Positions 1-4,830 of a stretch of DNA of 5,291 bases are shown one piece after another. A model generated the notes under the pieces. The model had not been told where the DNA came from, did no database searches, and saw only the letters and a list, made by a program, of their open reading frames with translations. Made by a program: the position numbers and the translations under genes. The stretch comes from an uncultured Prevotella sp. (lineage in GTDB: Bacteria; Bacteroidota; Bacteroidia; Bacteroidales; Bacteroidaceae), in the NCBI GenBank assembly GCA_900546605.1, contig URDV01000165.1:1-5291 (forward strand), in the 5' to 3' direction. Positions within the stretch are counted from its first letter, which is position 1. Every line of letters begins with the position of its first letter.

Positions 1-39
1 CATGGCTGGAGGGGTGTTTTTGCTGATGTAGTATTTCAT
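1..39 (-). CDS. Start of a minus-strand gene, paralogue of the 309-668 fragment (partial)
   Basis: Read leftwards from an ATG at 39-37, thirteen open codons reach the window edge and give MKYYISKNTPPAM. By itself this would be too short to call. It aligns without gaps to the first 13 residues of the minus-strand reading frame at 309-668 (MTYNIFSKTAPAM), with 7 of 13 identical, including the shared T-x-P-A-M end. The match of start codon, length and motif makes a real gene start likely. From memory, proteins with this opening and the continuation seen in the 309-668 copy occur in Bacteroidales accessory DNA and carry a P-loop-like GPSGIGK motif (DUF3987-like or primase/helicase-like). That family name is a recollection, not a search result. 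No TAnnTTTG promoter is obvious on the minus strand just upstream. The region to its right holds the small palindrome CCTCTTAGAGG (80-90), which would lie in or near the leader. Confidence 0.5.
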   Translation of the reverse strand, partial: MKYYISKNTPPAM

Positions 40-105
40 TTTGTCTTATTCGTTAATGAGTTAAACTGCTGATTATCAACCTCTTAGAGGGAAGCGACGG
101 CGGGG

Positions 106-269
106 AAATCTTCCAATTCCAAATCTTCCAATTAATTTTCAAGGGTTGACAAATTCCTTCATGTTATATATAACTACTTAATAATCAATTAGTTATAAAG
201 ATTATAAGAAGGGGTTTTGTCTTGACATACCCTAATTGGAATTTGGAAGAATTGGAATATTGGAAGATT
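106..269. repeat. Long imperfect palindrome 1 (TTCCAATT/AATTGGAA-rich)
   Basis: The left arm contains a perfect 13-bp direct repeat, AAATCTTCCAATT, at 106-118 and 121-133. The right arm (234-269) holds the complementary theme AATTGGAA / TTGGAAGATT with small insertions. Matching continues inward: AGGGT..GACAAA on the left (143-153) pairs loosely with the complement of the stretch around 212-233, and the ATATAACTA stretch ending at 176 matches the complement of TAGTTATA (190-197). The whole 164 bp can therefore fold back on itself around about 185. It also includes the perfect 12-bp palindrome GTTATATATAAC (163-174). It lies in the spacer between two minus-strand gene starts. It could be a MITE-like element or a decayed repeat; no transposase or clear target duplication is visible. 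Confidence 0.6.
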
Positions 270-308
270 GCGGCCTTCGCCTTGCTGCGCCTCTTCTCTC
301 TTCGCGGC

Positions 309-668
309 TTATCCTATCCTGCCAGTCACTTGCAGAAGTTCCTCGGCGGCTGCGAGGCAGAAGTGCTTGAAGGTGAAGTCGGTCGTGAACTGCGGGCGGT
401 TAAACGTGGGATAGAGTGGTTCTTGCACGTCTTTTATGCCCGAAGGCCCTATCAAATGCCCCATCTGTCCGCAGATTTCGTAGTTTTTGTTGTCGGAATA
501 GGTGAAGCTTACCTCCAACAAGTGTGCCGCCAATGCTGGAATACACATGGGCACGAGTGGTTCTTGCATGTCTTTTGATGCCTTTGAGAGGATAAAATTG
601 ATGAAATTAGTACCCTTGCCAGGCTTTGGCATAGCTGGGGCCGTCTTGCTAAAAATATTGTAAGTCAT
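309..668 (-). pseudogene. Truncated, chimeric copy of the left-edge gene (P-loop protein fragment)
   Basis: This is an open minus-strand frame of 119 codons from ATG at 668 to TAA at 309. Residues 1-78 read like a genuine protein N-terminus: a Met/Pro/Gly-rich start, FINFILSKASKDMQEPL (residues 22-38), then CGQMGHLIGPSGI (66-78), which ends where a Walker-A-like GPSGIGK(S/A) would be expected. At that point the sequence jumps to KDVQEPL (79-85), a near copy of KDMQEPL (32-38), and continues into about 34 residues I do not recognise before stopping. The N-terminus is paralogous to the gene starting at 39. I infer a partial duplication truncated and rearranged at the P-loop, so ATP binding is probably lost. 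It resembles, from memory, N-termini of Bacteroidales DUF3987/helicase-like proteins. The 3' part is visibly GC-richer than the surrounding DNA. A short expressed protein cannot be excluded because the frame is open. Confidence 0.55.
414..582. repeat. Imperfect 27/28-bp direct repeat pair inside the gene fragment
   Basis: Copy one is 414-440 and copy two is 555-582. They match over GAGTGGTTCTTGCA, then one C/T difference, then GTCTTTT, one extra G in the second copy, then ATGCC. The offset is 141 bp, a multiple of three, so on the minus strand both copies encode KD(M/V)QEPL in the same frame. The repeat boundary coincides with the break in the P-loop-like motif, which suggests recombination at short homology created the chimera. 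Confidence 0.8.
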
Positions 669-720
669 TGTATTTCAACGATTTAGATGGTTGTTTAAAA
701 ATCTATTTTTTTGATTTTCC

Positions 721-888
721 GAACAGCGAACAGCGAACAGTTAAAATAAAAAGTAGGGTTCACTTTCTTCCTTCTTCTCTTTTACCTTACATAACTTATT
801 GATTATTAATTAATTATATATATATAGAGAGAGAAGGGTGGTGATGTGTGCATACATTTTTTTTAAACTGTTCGGTTGTTCGCTGTTC
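721..888. repeat. Long imperfect palindrome 2 (GAACAGC heptamers, inverted)
   Basis: The left end is three tandem heptamers, GAACAGC, GAACAGC and GAACAG(TT), at 721-742. The right end (866-888) is their reverse complement with one substitution and one inserted base. Pairing extends inward through an A-rich/T-rich arm (743-755 with 853-865) and again at CTTCTCT (774-780) with AGAGAAG (830-836). This leaves an AT-rich loop with TA repeats. An outer pair, AAAAGTAGG (749-757) and CCTACTTTT (945-953), may reflect a larger structure. It looks like a MITE or hairpin-type repeat; no target duplication is clear. Confidence 0.65.
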
Positions 889-897
889 GGTTGTTCG
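868..897 (+). repeat. 15-bp tandem repeat, two perfect copies
   Basis: CTGTTCGGTTGTTCG occurs at 868-882 and again at 883-897, followed by a degenerate CCGTTC (898-903). Each unit is itself a 7-mer plus an 8-mer built on TGTTCG. The same heptamer theme occurs in inverted orientation at 721-740, so the two arrays probably share an origin. Confidence 0.85.
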
Positions 898-1054
898 CCG
901 TTCCAACTTATGCCGATACCTACAAAAATCATATTGAACTTCTACCTACTTTTACAACAAAAGAATTTGTGTGGACGTACGTTTCTATGTAGTGTAAACA
1001 CACACATCATTTGTATTAAGTAGTTGTTCCAATTTATTTTATCCATAGATACTA

Positions 1055-1214
1055 TTTTTTTATATTGAAAGCACATTCTCGGGCGCAGATGTTTTTCTTC
1101 ATTTTCAAACATATAGCCCACTCAGCCCCTTTGTTCTCCCCGTTATCAGGGGAGCAGAAATGTCGAATAAAGAAAACATCTGCGTCCCGATAAGGTGCTT
1201 TCAATGTAAAAATA
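1055..1214. repeat. Long imperfect palindrome 3 (GAAAGCAC...GTGCTTTC)
   Basis: The arms start with ATTGAAAGCAC (1064-1074) and end with GTGCTTTCAAT (1195-1205). Between them TCGGG-CGCAGATGTTTT on the left matches the complement of AAAACATCTGCGTCCCGA on the right. The core arms differ by only a few substitutions and two single-base gaps over about 36 bp. Weaker pairing extends outward through T-rich and A-rich flanks. The tip carries its own hairpin, CTCCCC (1136-1141) and GGGGAG (1149-1154) around GTTATCA. It ends about 80 bp before the -33 box of the next promoter, so it should not lie in that gene's leader. It may be a mobile miniature element, a structured small RNA or a bidirectional barrier; sequence alone does not decide. 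Confidence 0.75.
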
Positions 1215-1293
1215 TTTTGAACACCTACTTAAGAGATAGTCAATAGTTTAAGCGTGGTGACTTCACGAAAATGTAATAAAAAAACTACATGTC

Positions 1294-1325
1294 TTGCACG
1301 TGTAAGTTAAAAAGTGTACCTTTGC
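1294..1325 (+). promoter_or_regulatory. Bacteroidetes-type promoter of the ThiE/TenI-family gene
   Basis: The -33 box TTG (1294-1296) is separated by 20 nt from TACCTTTGC (1317-1325), an exact match to the TAnnTTTG -7 consensus of Bacteroidetes primary-sigma promoters. Transcription should start around 1331-1333. This rules out the in-frame GTG at 1314, which lies within the promoter, as the gene's start. Confidence 0.8.
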
Positions 1326-1346
1326 AAGCAAAATGGTAACAACATC

Positions 1347-1955
1347 ATGAAACTGATATTAATGACCACTCCGTATTTCTTTGTGGAGGAACATCAGATA
1401 ATCAATGCCCTATTCGATGAGGGGCTCGAAATACTGCACCTGCGCAAGCCCGAAACGGAGCCTGTTTATTCAGAACGCTTACTAACGCTAATAAATGAGA
1501 GTTATCGTAAGCAAATTGTGGTGCATGATCATTTTTATCTGAAGAATGAATATAACCTAAAGGGAATTCATTTAAACTACCGCAATCCTGAGCTCCCCCT
1601 CAAGTATAAAGGACATATTTCTTGTACCTGTCATACAGAACAAGAAATCATGGCTCACAAAAAAGCATGTGACTACGTATTCCTTTCTCCCATATTTAAT
1701 GTGCAAGGGAATGGCGCATATAGTGCTGAATTTCAGCCTTCGGTGTTACGTAGCATGGCAAGCAGGAAGATAATTGATCGTAAGGTGATGGCTTTCGGTG
1801 GCGTAAATTTAGACAATATAGCGCAAGTCAAAAGCTTAGGTTTTGGTGGAGCTGTTATATTAGGTGATATATGGAACCGCTTTAGTATTCATTCAACGCA
1901 AGACTTCAAGGGTGTTATTCAGCACTTTCGTAAACTAAGAAAAGCTGCTGACTAA
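1347..1955 (+). CDS. Thiamine phosphate synthase / TenI family protein
   Basis: The 202-residue protein has the short TIM-barrel pattern of the ThiE/TenI family. ThiE joins the HMP-pyrophosphate and thiazole-phosphate moieties to make thiamine phosphate; TenI relatives are thiazole tautomerases or have other roles. Visible signatures are EILHLRKPE (28-36, matching the VQLREK strand), IVVHDHF (57-63, where ThiE usually has ND), GIHLN (73-77), ISCTCHT (91-97), YVFLSPIF (110-117) and AFGGVN (149-154) followed by GFGGAVILGDIW (165-176). The Thr/Ser-Lys residues expected after GPIF for pyrophosphate binding are not obvious; NVQGNGAYS stands there. Activity as a true synthase is therefore uncertain. 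ATG 1347 is chosen because GTG 1314 overlaps the promoter. A five-codon frame (1333-1350) ends overlapping this ATG as ATGA. No other thiamine gene is in the window. prs follows 61 bp downstream on the same strand with no terminator seen between them. Confidence 0.8.
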   Translation: MKLILMTTPYFFVEEHQIINALFDEGLEILHLRKPETEPVYSERLLTLINESYRKQIVVHDHFYLKNEYNLKGIHLNYRNPELPLKYKGHISCTCHTEQEIMAHKKACDYVFLSPIFNVQGNGAYSAEFQPSVLRSMASRKIIDRKVMAFGGVNLDNIAQVKSLGFGGAVILGDIWNRFSIHSTQDFKGVIQHFRKLRKAAD

Positions 1956-1974
1956 AAACATTCATCTCATAAAG

Positions 1975-2004
1975 TTGAAGAAAAGGACACTTTAATAACT
2001 TTAC
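1975..2004 (+). promoter_or_regulatory. Possible promoter of prs
   Basis: TTG (1975-1977) lies 18 nt before TAACTTTAC (1996-2004), which matches TAnnTTTG except for A in place of the final G. This would give a very short leader before ATG 2017. It is weaker than the two other promoters in the window. Read-through from the upstream gene is an alternative. Confidence 0.4.
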
Positions 2005-2016
2005 ATACACAAAAAA

Positions 2017-2952
2017 ATGAACAACAACTCTTTTATGGTCTTTTCGGGAACTGCTTCTCGTTATTTGGCTGAAAAGATTTGTGAGGAACTTGGCTGTCCG
2101 CTGGGAAACCTCACGGTAACAAAGTTTGCTGACGGCGAATTTGAAGTATGCTACGAAGAAAGCATCCGTGGTCGTGACGTATTCTTAGTGCAGAGCACGT
2201 TCCCTAACTCAGACAACTTGATGGAGTTGCTCTTGATGGTTGACGCTGCCAAGCGTGCCTCAGCACGCAGCATATGTGCTGTAGTACCTTATTTCGGTTG
2301 GGCTCGTCAAGACCGCAAGAGTAAACCACGTGTAAGCATTGGTGCCAAATTGGTAGCTGATTTGCTGAGCGTTGCAGGTATTGACCGATTGATGACAATG
2401 GATCTTCATGCTGATCAAGAGCAAGGATTCTTTGACGTTCCTGTTGATCACCTTTATGCTTCAACTGTAATGTTGCCCTACATTAAAAGTTTGAACTTAA
2501 AGAACTTGTGCATAGCATCACCTGACGTTGGTGGCTCAAAGCGTGCTGCGTCATATGCTAAGTATCTTGATTGCCCCATGGTACTCTGCAACAAGAGTCG
2601 TAAAAAGGCCAACGAGGTTGCTGATATGCAAATTATTGGTGACGTTGAGGGTATGGATGTAGTATTGGTTGACGATATTGTTGACACAGCAGGTACTATC
2701 ACCAAGGCTGCTGACTTAATTATGTCACGTGGTGCTAATAGTGTTCGTGCCATTGCAAGTCACTGTATCATGTCTGGTCCTGCTGATGAACGAGTTGCTG
2801 CATCTTCATTAAAGGAGATGGTATTTACCGATAGCATTCCTTATCGTGGAACATGTGACAAGGTAAAGGAACTAACAGTAAGTGGAATGTTGGCTGAAAC
2901 CATTCGTAGAGTGATGGAGAACGAAAGTATTTCATCACAATACTTAATTTAA
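2017..2952 (+). CDS. prs: Ribose-phosphate pyrophosphokinase (PRPP synthetase)
   Basis: This enzyme transfers pyrophosphate from ATP to ribose 5-phosphate, making PRPP for purine, pyrimidine, NAD, histidine and tryptophan synthesis in the cytoplasm. The 311-residue length is normal for bacterial class I enzymes. Landmarks in order are FADGE (37-41), VVPYFGWARQDRK (89-101, ATP-binding region), MDLHADQEQGFF (128-139, with catalytic His131), SPDVGGSKRA (168-177), the flexible-loop KSRKK (193-197, with the expected Lys and Arg at 193 and 195), and the PRPP-binding signature DVVLVDDIVDTAGT (214-227). All active-site motifs are present, so it should be functional. Many homologues have GQ-I-QGFF where this has DQEQGFF; the ADQ form is, from memory, common in Bacteroidales. 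ATG 2017 starts in the expected place for the family, in an A-rich context with no Shine-Dalgarno. The gene is closed by a strong terminator at 2979-3018. Confidence 0.97.
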   Translation: MNNNSFMVFSGTASRYLAEKICEELGCPLGNLTVTKFADGEFEVCYEESIRGRDVFLVQSTFPNSDNLMELLLMVDAAKRASARSICAVVPYFGWARQDRKSKPRVSIGAKLVADLLSVAGIDRLMTMDLHADQEQGFFDVPVDHLYASTVMLPYIKSLNLKNLCIASPDVGGSKRAASYAKYLDCPMVLCNKSRKKANEVADMQIIGDVEGMDVVLVDDIVDTAGTITKAADLIMSRGANSVRAIASHCIMSGPADERVAASSLKEMVFTDSIPYRGTCDKVKELTVSGMLAETIRRVMENESISSQYLI

Positions 2953-2978
2953 GGTAACCGTTGATTAATTAATAAAGG

Positions 2979-3018
2979 AGTGTAACAGCAATAATGTTGT
3001 TACACTTTTTTCTTTTCT
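2979..3018 (+). terminator. Intrinsic terminator after prs
   Basis: AGTGTAACAGCA (2979-2990) pairs with TGTTGTTACACT (2995-3006) in a 12-bp stem containing one G-U pair, around an ATAA loop. A T-rich tract follows directly (TTTTTTCTTTTCT). It begins 27 bp after the prs stop and should separate prs from the tRNA-nhaD unit. Confidence 0.92.
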
Positions 3019-3034
3019 AAAAAAGGATAATGTC

Positions 3035-3107
3035 TAAGGTAGAGGACGTTTATGAATAAGAAAAATAAGGTAGAATAAACATTTTTACAAAGCGAAATCC
3101 TACCTTA
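3035..3107. repeat. Duplicated TAAGGTAG with one inverted partner
   Basis: TAAGGTAG occurs at 3035-3042 and 3066-3073, and its exact complement CTACCTTA at 3100-3107. Either left copy could pair with the right one, giving two mutually exclusive hairpins. The structure sits between the prs terminator and the tRNA promoter, where no gene is seen (2953-3174). It may be a protein-binding site or chance in AT-rich DNA. Confidence 0.4.
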
Positions 3108-3131
3108 AGGCAAGAAAAAAGCAATATTAAA

Positions 3132-3163
3132 TTTGTTGTTACAAAAGAAAATGCTACATTTGC
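3132..3163 (+). promoter_or_regulatory. Bacteroidetes-type promoter of tRNA-Gly
   Basis: TTTG (3132-3135) lies 19 nt before TACATTTGC (3155-3163), an exact TAnnTTTG match. The start of transcription should fall around 3169-3171, only a few bases before the mature tRNA 5' end at 3175, so the 5' leader is very short. Confidence 0.8.
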
Positions 3164-3174
3164 ATTCGAAAAAC

Positions 3175-3247
3175 GCGGTAGTAGCTCAGTTGGTAGAGCA
3201 TGAGCTTCCCAAGCTCAGGGTCGCGGGTTCGAGCCCCGTTTACCGCT
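3175..3247 (+). tRNA. tRNA-Gly, anticodon CCC
   Basis: The 73-nt cloverleaf is complete. The acceptor stem is GCGGTAG with TTACCGC (one G-U pair) and discriminator T at 3247, as expected for glycine tRNAs. The D-arm is GCTC/GAGC, and the anticodon stem is TGAGC/GCTCA with loop TTCCCAA and anticodon CCC at 3208-3210. The T-arm is GCGGG/CCCGT with loop TTCGAGC. It reads GGG glycine codons. CCA is not encoded (TCAA follows), so it must be added after transcription. The nhaD gene begins 43 bp downstream with no terminator between. Confidence 0.97.
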
Positions 3248-3290
3248 CAAACCAAACATCATCAACATTATTTTTATAGTAATTGACGCC

Positions 3291-4688
3291 ATGGCTGTAG
3301 TACTTTTAGCAATAATGCTTGTCGGCCTTTTGTTAATTGCGACAGAGTCTGTAAATCACATTAACAAGGCTGCTGTTGCCATGTTTGTTGGCGTTACATG
3401 TTGGTTGATATATATAGCTAACGGAACAGATTTTATATATGCTGTTCATGCCAAAGATTTTGAAGCATATACCCACTCTTTTACACATACGGCAATTCAA
3501 GTAAAGGAGTTTATTTCCTCTCAGATATTTTTTAAATATATAGTGCAATGTGCTAATATTGTACTTTTCCTACTTGCAACAACATGCATCGTTGAGGTGT
3601 TGCACAATAATGGATGCTTTGACTTTTTAGCCGAGTGGCTTAAAACACGTCGTCCGCGTAAATTATTGTGGATGCTTTCATTCTTTACTTTTGTAGTATC
3701 CGCAAACTTAGATAATTTAGCCGCAGTTGTGCTAATGCTATCCATTATTCACCCTTTGTTACAAAGCGACAAACAACGACGTATTTATGGTACGGTGGTA
3801 ATATTGTCGGCCAATTGTGGAGGGGCAATAACTGTTATCGGAGATATAACCAGTTTGAAACTTTGGAATGATGGCTTAGTAACTCCTTCCATTTATTTTC
3901 TTACCATGGTGTTGCCCATATGTGCAGCTTTAGTCACCATGTTGCTATTGCTCATGCGTAACCTTCCATCACGTGTGGAGTTTGCTCTCAATCGTTTGCC
4001 TTATCGCGGAGATGATACACAATTGTCACGTTCACAACGTTTACTTATGTTCTTTGTGGGTGTAGGTGGCTTGTGGTTTATACCCAGTTTCCATCGCATA
4101 ACTCTACTGCCACCCTTTGTGGGTGCTCTGTGTGTGTTGGCATTACTATGGATGGTTAACGAACTATGTAACCGCCAATTGTTAGGGAGTGACAAGATGG
4201 TGTTGCGTCGTCTGCCCATGGCATTACAATATGCTAATTTGCAGAATTTGCTTTACTTTGTTGGTTTGACCCTTATGTATGGTGCTGTAGCTGAAACTGG
4301 TATGATGAAATATGCCTATGAATGGGTTACGAATCAAGTGGAGTCTATTTACATAATAGGTGTATGCACTACATTCCTTTCCTCGTTATTTGGTACAGTT
4401 CCTACATTGCTCGGGAGCGTAGAGCTATTCCATCAGATTGATTCTGGCACTTTTGCTCATCTAATAACTACTGATGGATATATTTGGCCAATGCTATCAT
4501 ACACCACAACAATGGGTGGCACCTTGTTGCTAACAGGTAGCATAGCTGGTGTGCTATTGATGCGTATGGAAAGTATAAGCTTTTCTTGGTATTTTAAGCA
4601 CATCGCTCCAAAGGTTATGGCAGGATTTGTGGTAGGCTTTTTGCTCCTTGTCATGATTATACAAGGTGTTATATGGGTATGTGGCTAA
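3291..4688 (+). CDS. nhaD: NhaD-type Na+/H+ antiporter
   Basis: This is a 465-residue inner-membrane protein with about 11-12 hydrophobic segments, for example near residues 4-18, 27-42, 83-102, 125-157, 166-188, 200-222, 250-288, 315-335, 353-375 and 441-463. NhaD proteins (ion transporter superfamily) expel Na+ or Li+ in exchange for protons. Family landmarks are FLLATTCIVEVLHNNGCFDFL (93-113, in two parts: FLLATTCIVEV and the following HNNGCFDF), RRPRKLLWMLSF (120-131), SANLDNLAAVVLM (137-149, the conserved Asp-Asn pair at 140-141) and NCGGAITVIGDITSLKLW (175-192). In the NhaDs I remember, the last motif reads GGAWSP-IGD-(V/I)TT; here Trp-Ser-Pro is replaced by Ile-Thr-Val, so this is a divergent member and its ion specificity is uncertain. 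ATG 3291 is the first plausible start, right at the first membrane segment. No Shine-Dalgarno and no separate promoter is visible after the tRNA 43 bp upstream. pfkA follows 142 bp downstream. Confidence 0.88.
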   Translation: MAVVLLAIMLVGLLLIATESVNHINKAAVAMFVGVTCWLIYIANGTDFIYAVHAKDFEAYTHSFTHTAIQVKEFISSQIFFKYIVQCANIVLFLLATTCIVEVLHNNGCFDFLAEWLKTRRPRKLLWMLSFFTFVVSANLDNLAAVVLMLSIIHPLLQSDKQRRIYGTVVILSANCGGAITVIGDITSLKLWNDGLVTPSIYFLTMVLPICAALVTMLLLLMRNLPSRVEFALNRLPYRGDDTQLSRSQRLLMFFVGVGGLWFIPSFHRITLLPPFVGALCVLALLWMVNELCNRQLLGSDKMVLRRLPMALQYANLQNLLYFVGLTLMYGAVAETGMMKYAYEWVTNQVESIYIIGVCTTFLSSLFGTVPTLLGSVELFHQIDSGTFAHLITTDGYIWPMLSYTTTMGGTLLLTGSIAGVLLMRMESISFSWYFKHIAPKVMAGFVVGFLLLVMIIQGVIWVCG

Positions 4689-4744
4689 TTTAATATTACT
4701 TGAGCTACATAAAAATACCTTAGGAAAGGAAGTACATGTATCTC

Positions 4745-4796
4745 TCTTGTTTGTGCCACTTGTAGTGACAACAACTCCATAAGTGGAAAAACAAGA
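4745..4796 (+). promoter_or_regulatory. Two-part hairpin in the pfkA leader region
   Basis: TCTTGTTT (4745-4752) pairs with AAACAAGA (4789-4796), and inside it CCACTT (4756-4761) pairs with AAGTGG (4781-4786). The two helices are separated by a small internal loop (GTG opposite AA) and enclose a 19-nt loop. A competing small hairpin, TTGT (4760-4763) with ACAA (4768-4771), uses part of the inner stem. It ends 34 nt before the pfkA start. There is no T-tract on the plus strand, so it is not an ordinary terminator for nhaD. It could be an RNA switch, an mRNA stabiliser or a binding site. I see no canonical TAnnTTTG promoter in 4689-4830. Confidence 0.5.
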
Positions 4797-4830
4797 TGTA
4801 AAAAATAAACAAAAAAACAACTCTATAAAT

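Larger units (their letters stand above)
669..1293. other. Intergenic region without a recognisable gene
   Basis: No frame here looks like a real protein. The longest plus-strand frame (838-1023) starts at a GTG and runs through tandem repeats. The stretch holds palindromes 2 and 3, a (TA)6 run followed by (GA) repeats at 815-834, and a 21-nt polypyrimidine tract (763-783). Just before the next promoter, CGTG (1253-1256) and CACG (1264-1267) form a small inverted repeat with a 7-nt gap, and CACGTG lies at 1297-1302. Either could be a binding site, but nothing identifies a factor. Confidence 0.6.

Noticed and set aside
222..578. Plus-strand open frame of 118 codons
   Set aside because: It starts at a TTG inside palindrome 1, repeats EWFLHVF because of the DNA direct repeat, and is antisense to the more protein-like minus-strand fragment.
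721..903. CRISPR array
   Set aside because: Units are 7-15 bp, contiguous and without spacers; no cas genes are present.
838..1023. Plus-strand frame of 61 codons
   Set aside because: It begins at GTG and runs through TGTTCG tandem repeats; composition and repeats do not look like a protein.
1106..1113. Minus-strand -7 box (TATGTTTG) inside palindrome 3
   Set aside because: It matches TAnnTTTG but has no TTG box at the right spacing, so a chance match is likely.
1067..1202. TPP riboswitch upstream of the ThiE/TenI gene
   Set aside because: CTGAGA and the other conserved TPP-aptamer segments are absent, and the promoter lies downstream of the structure.
106..1214. Integron attC-like sites
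   Set aside because: The palindromes are slightly too long, lack recognisable core sites, and there is no integrase or cassette gene arrangement in view.
3288..3295. Palindrome GCCATGGC over the nhaD start codon
   Set aside because: Eight-base palindromes are common by chance and nothing else supports a site.
4683..4712. Terminator directly after nhaD
   Set aside because: A weak 6-bp GTGGCT/AGCTAC-type pairing is possible, but it needs a wobble pair, begins near the gene end and has no T-tract.
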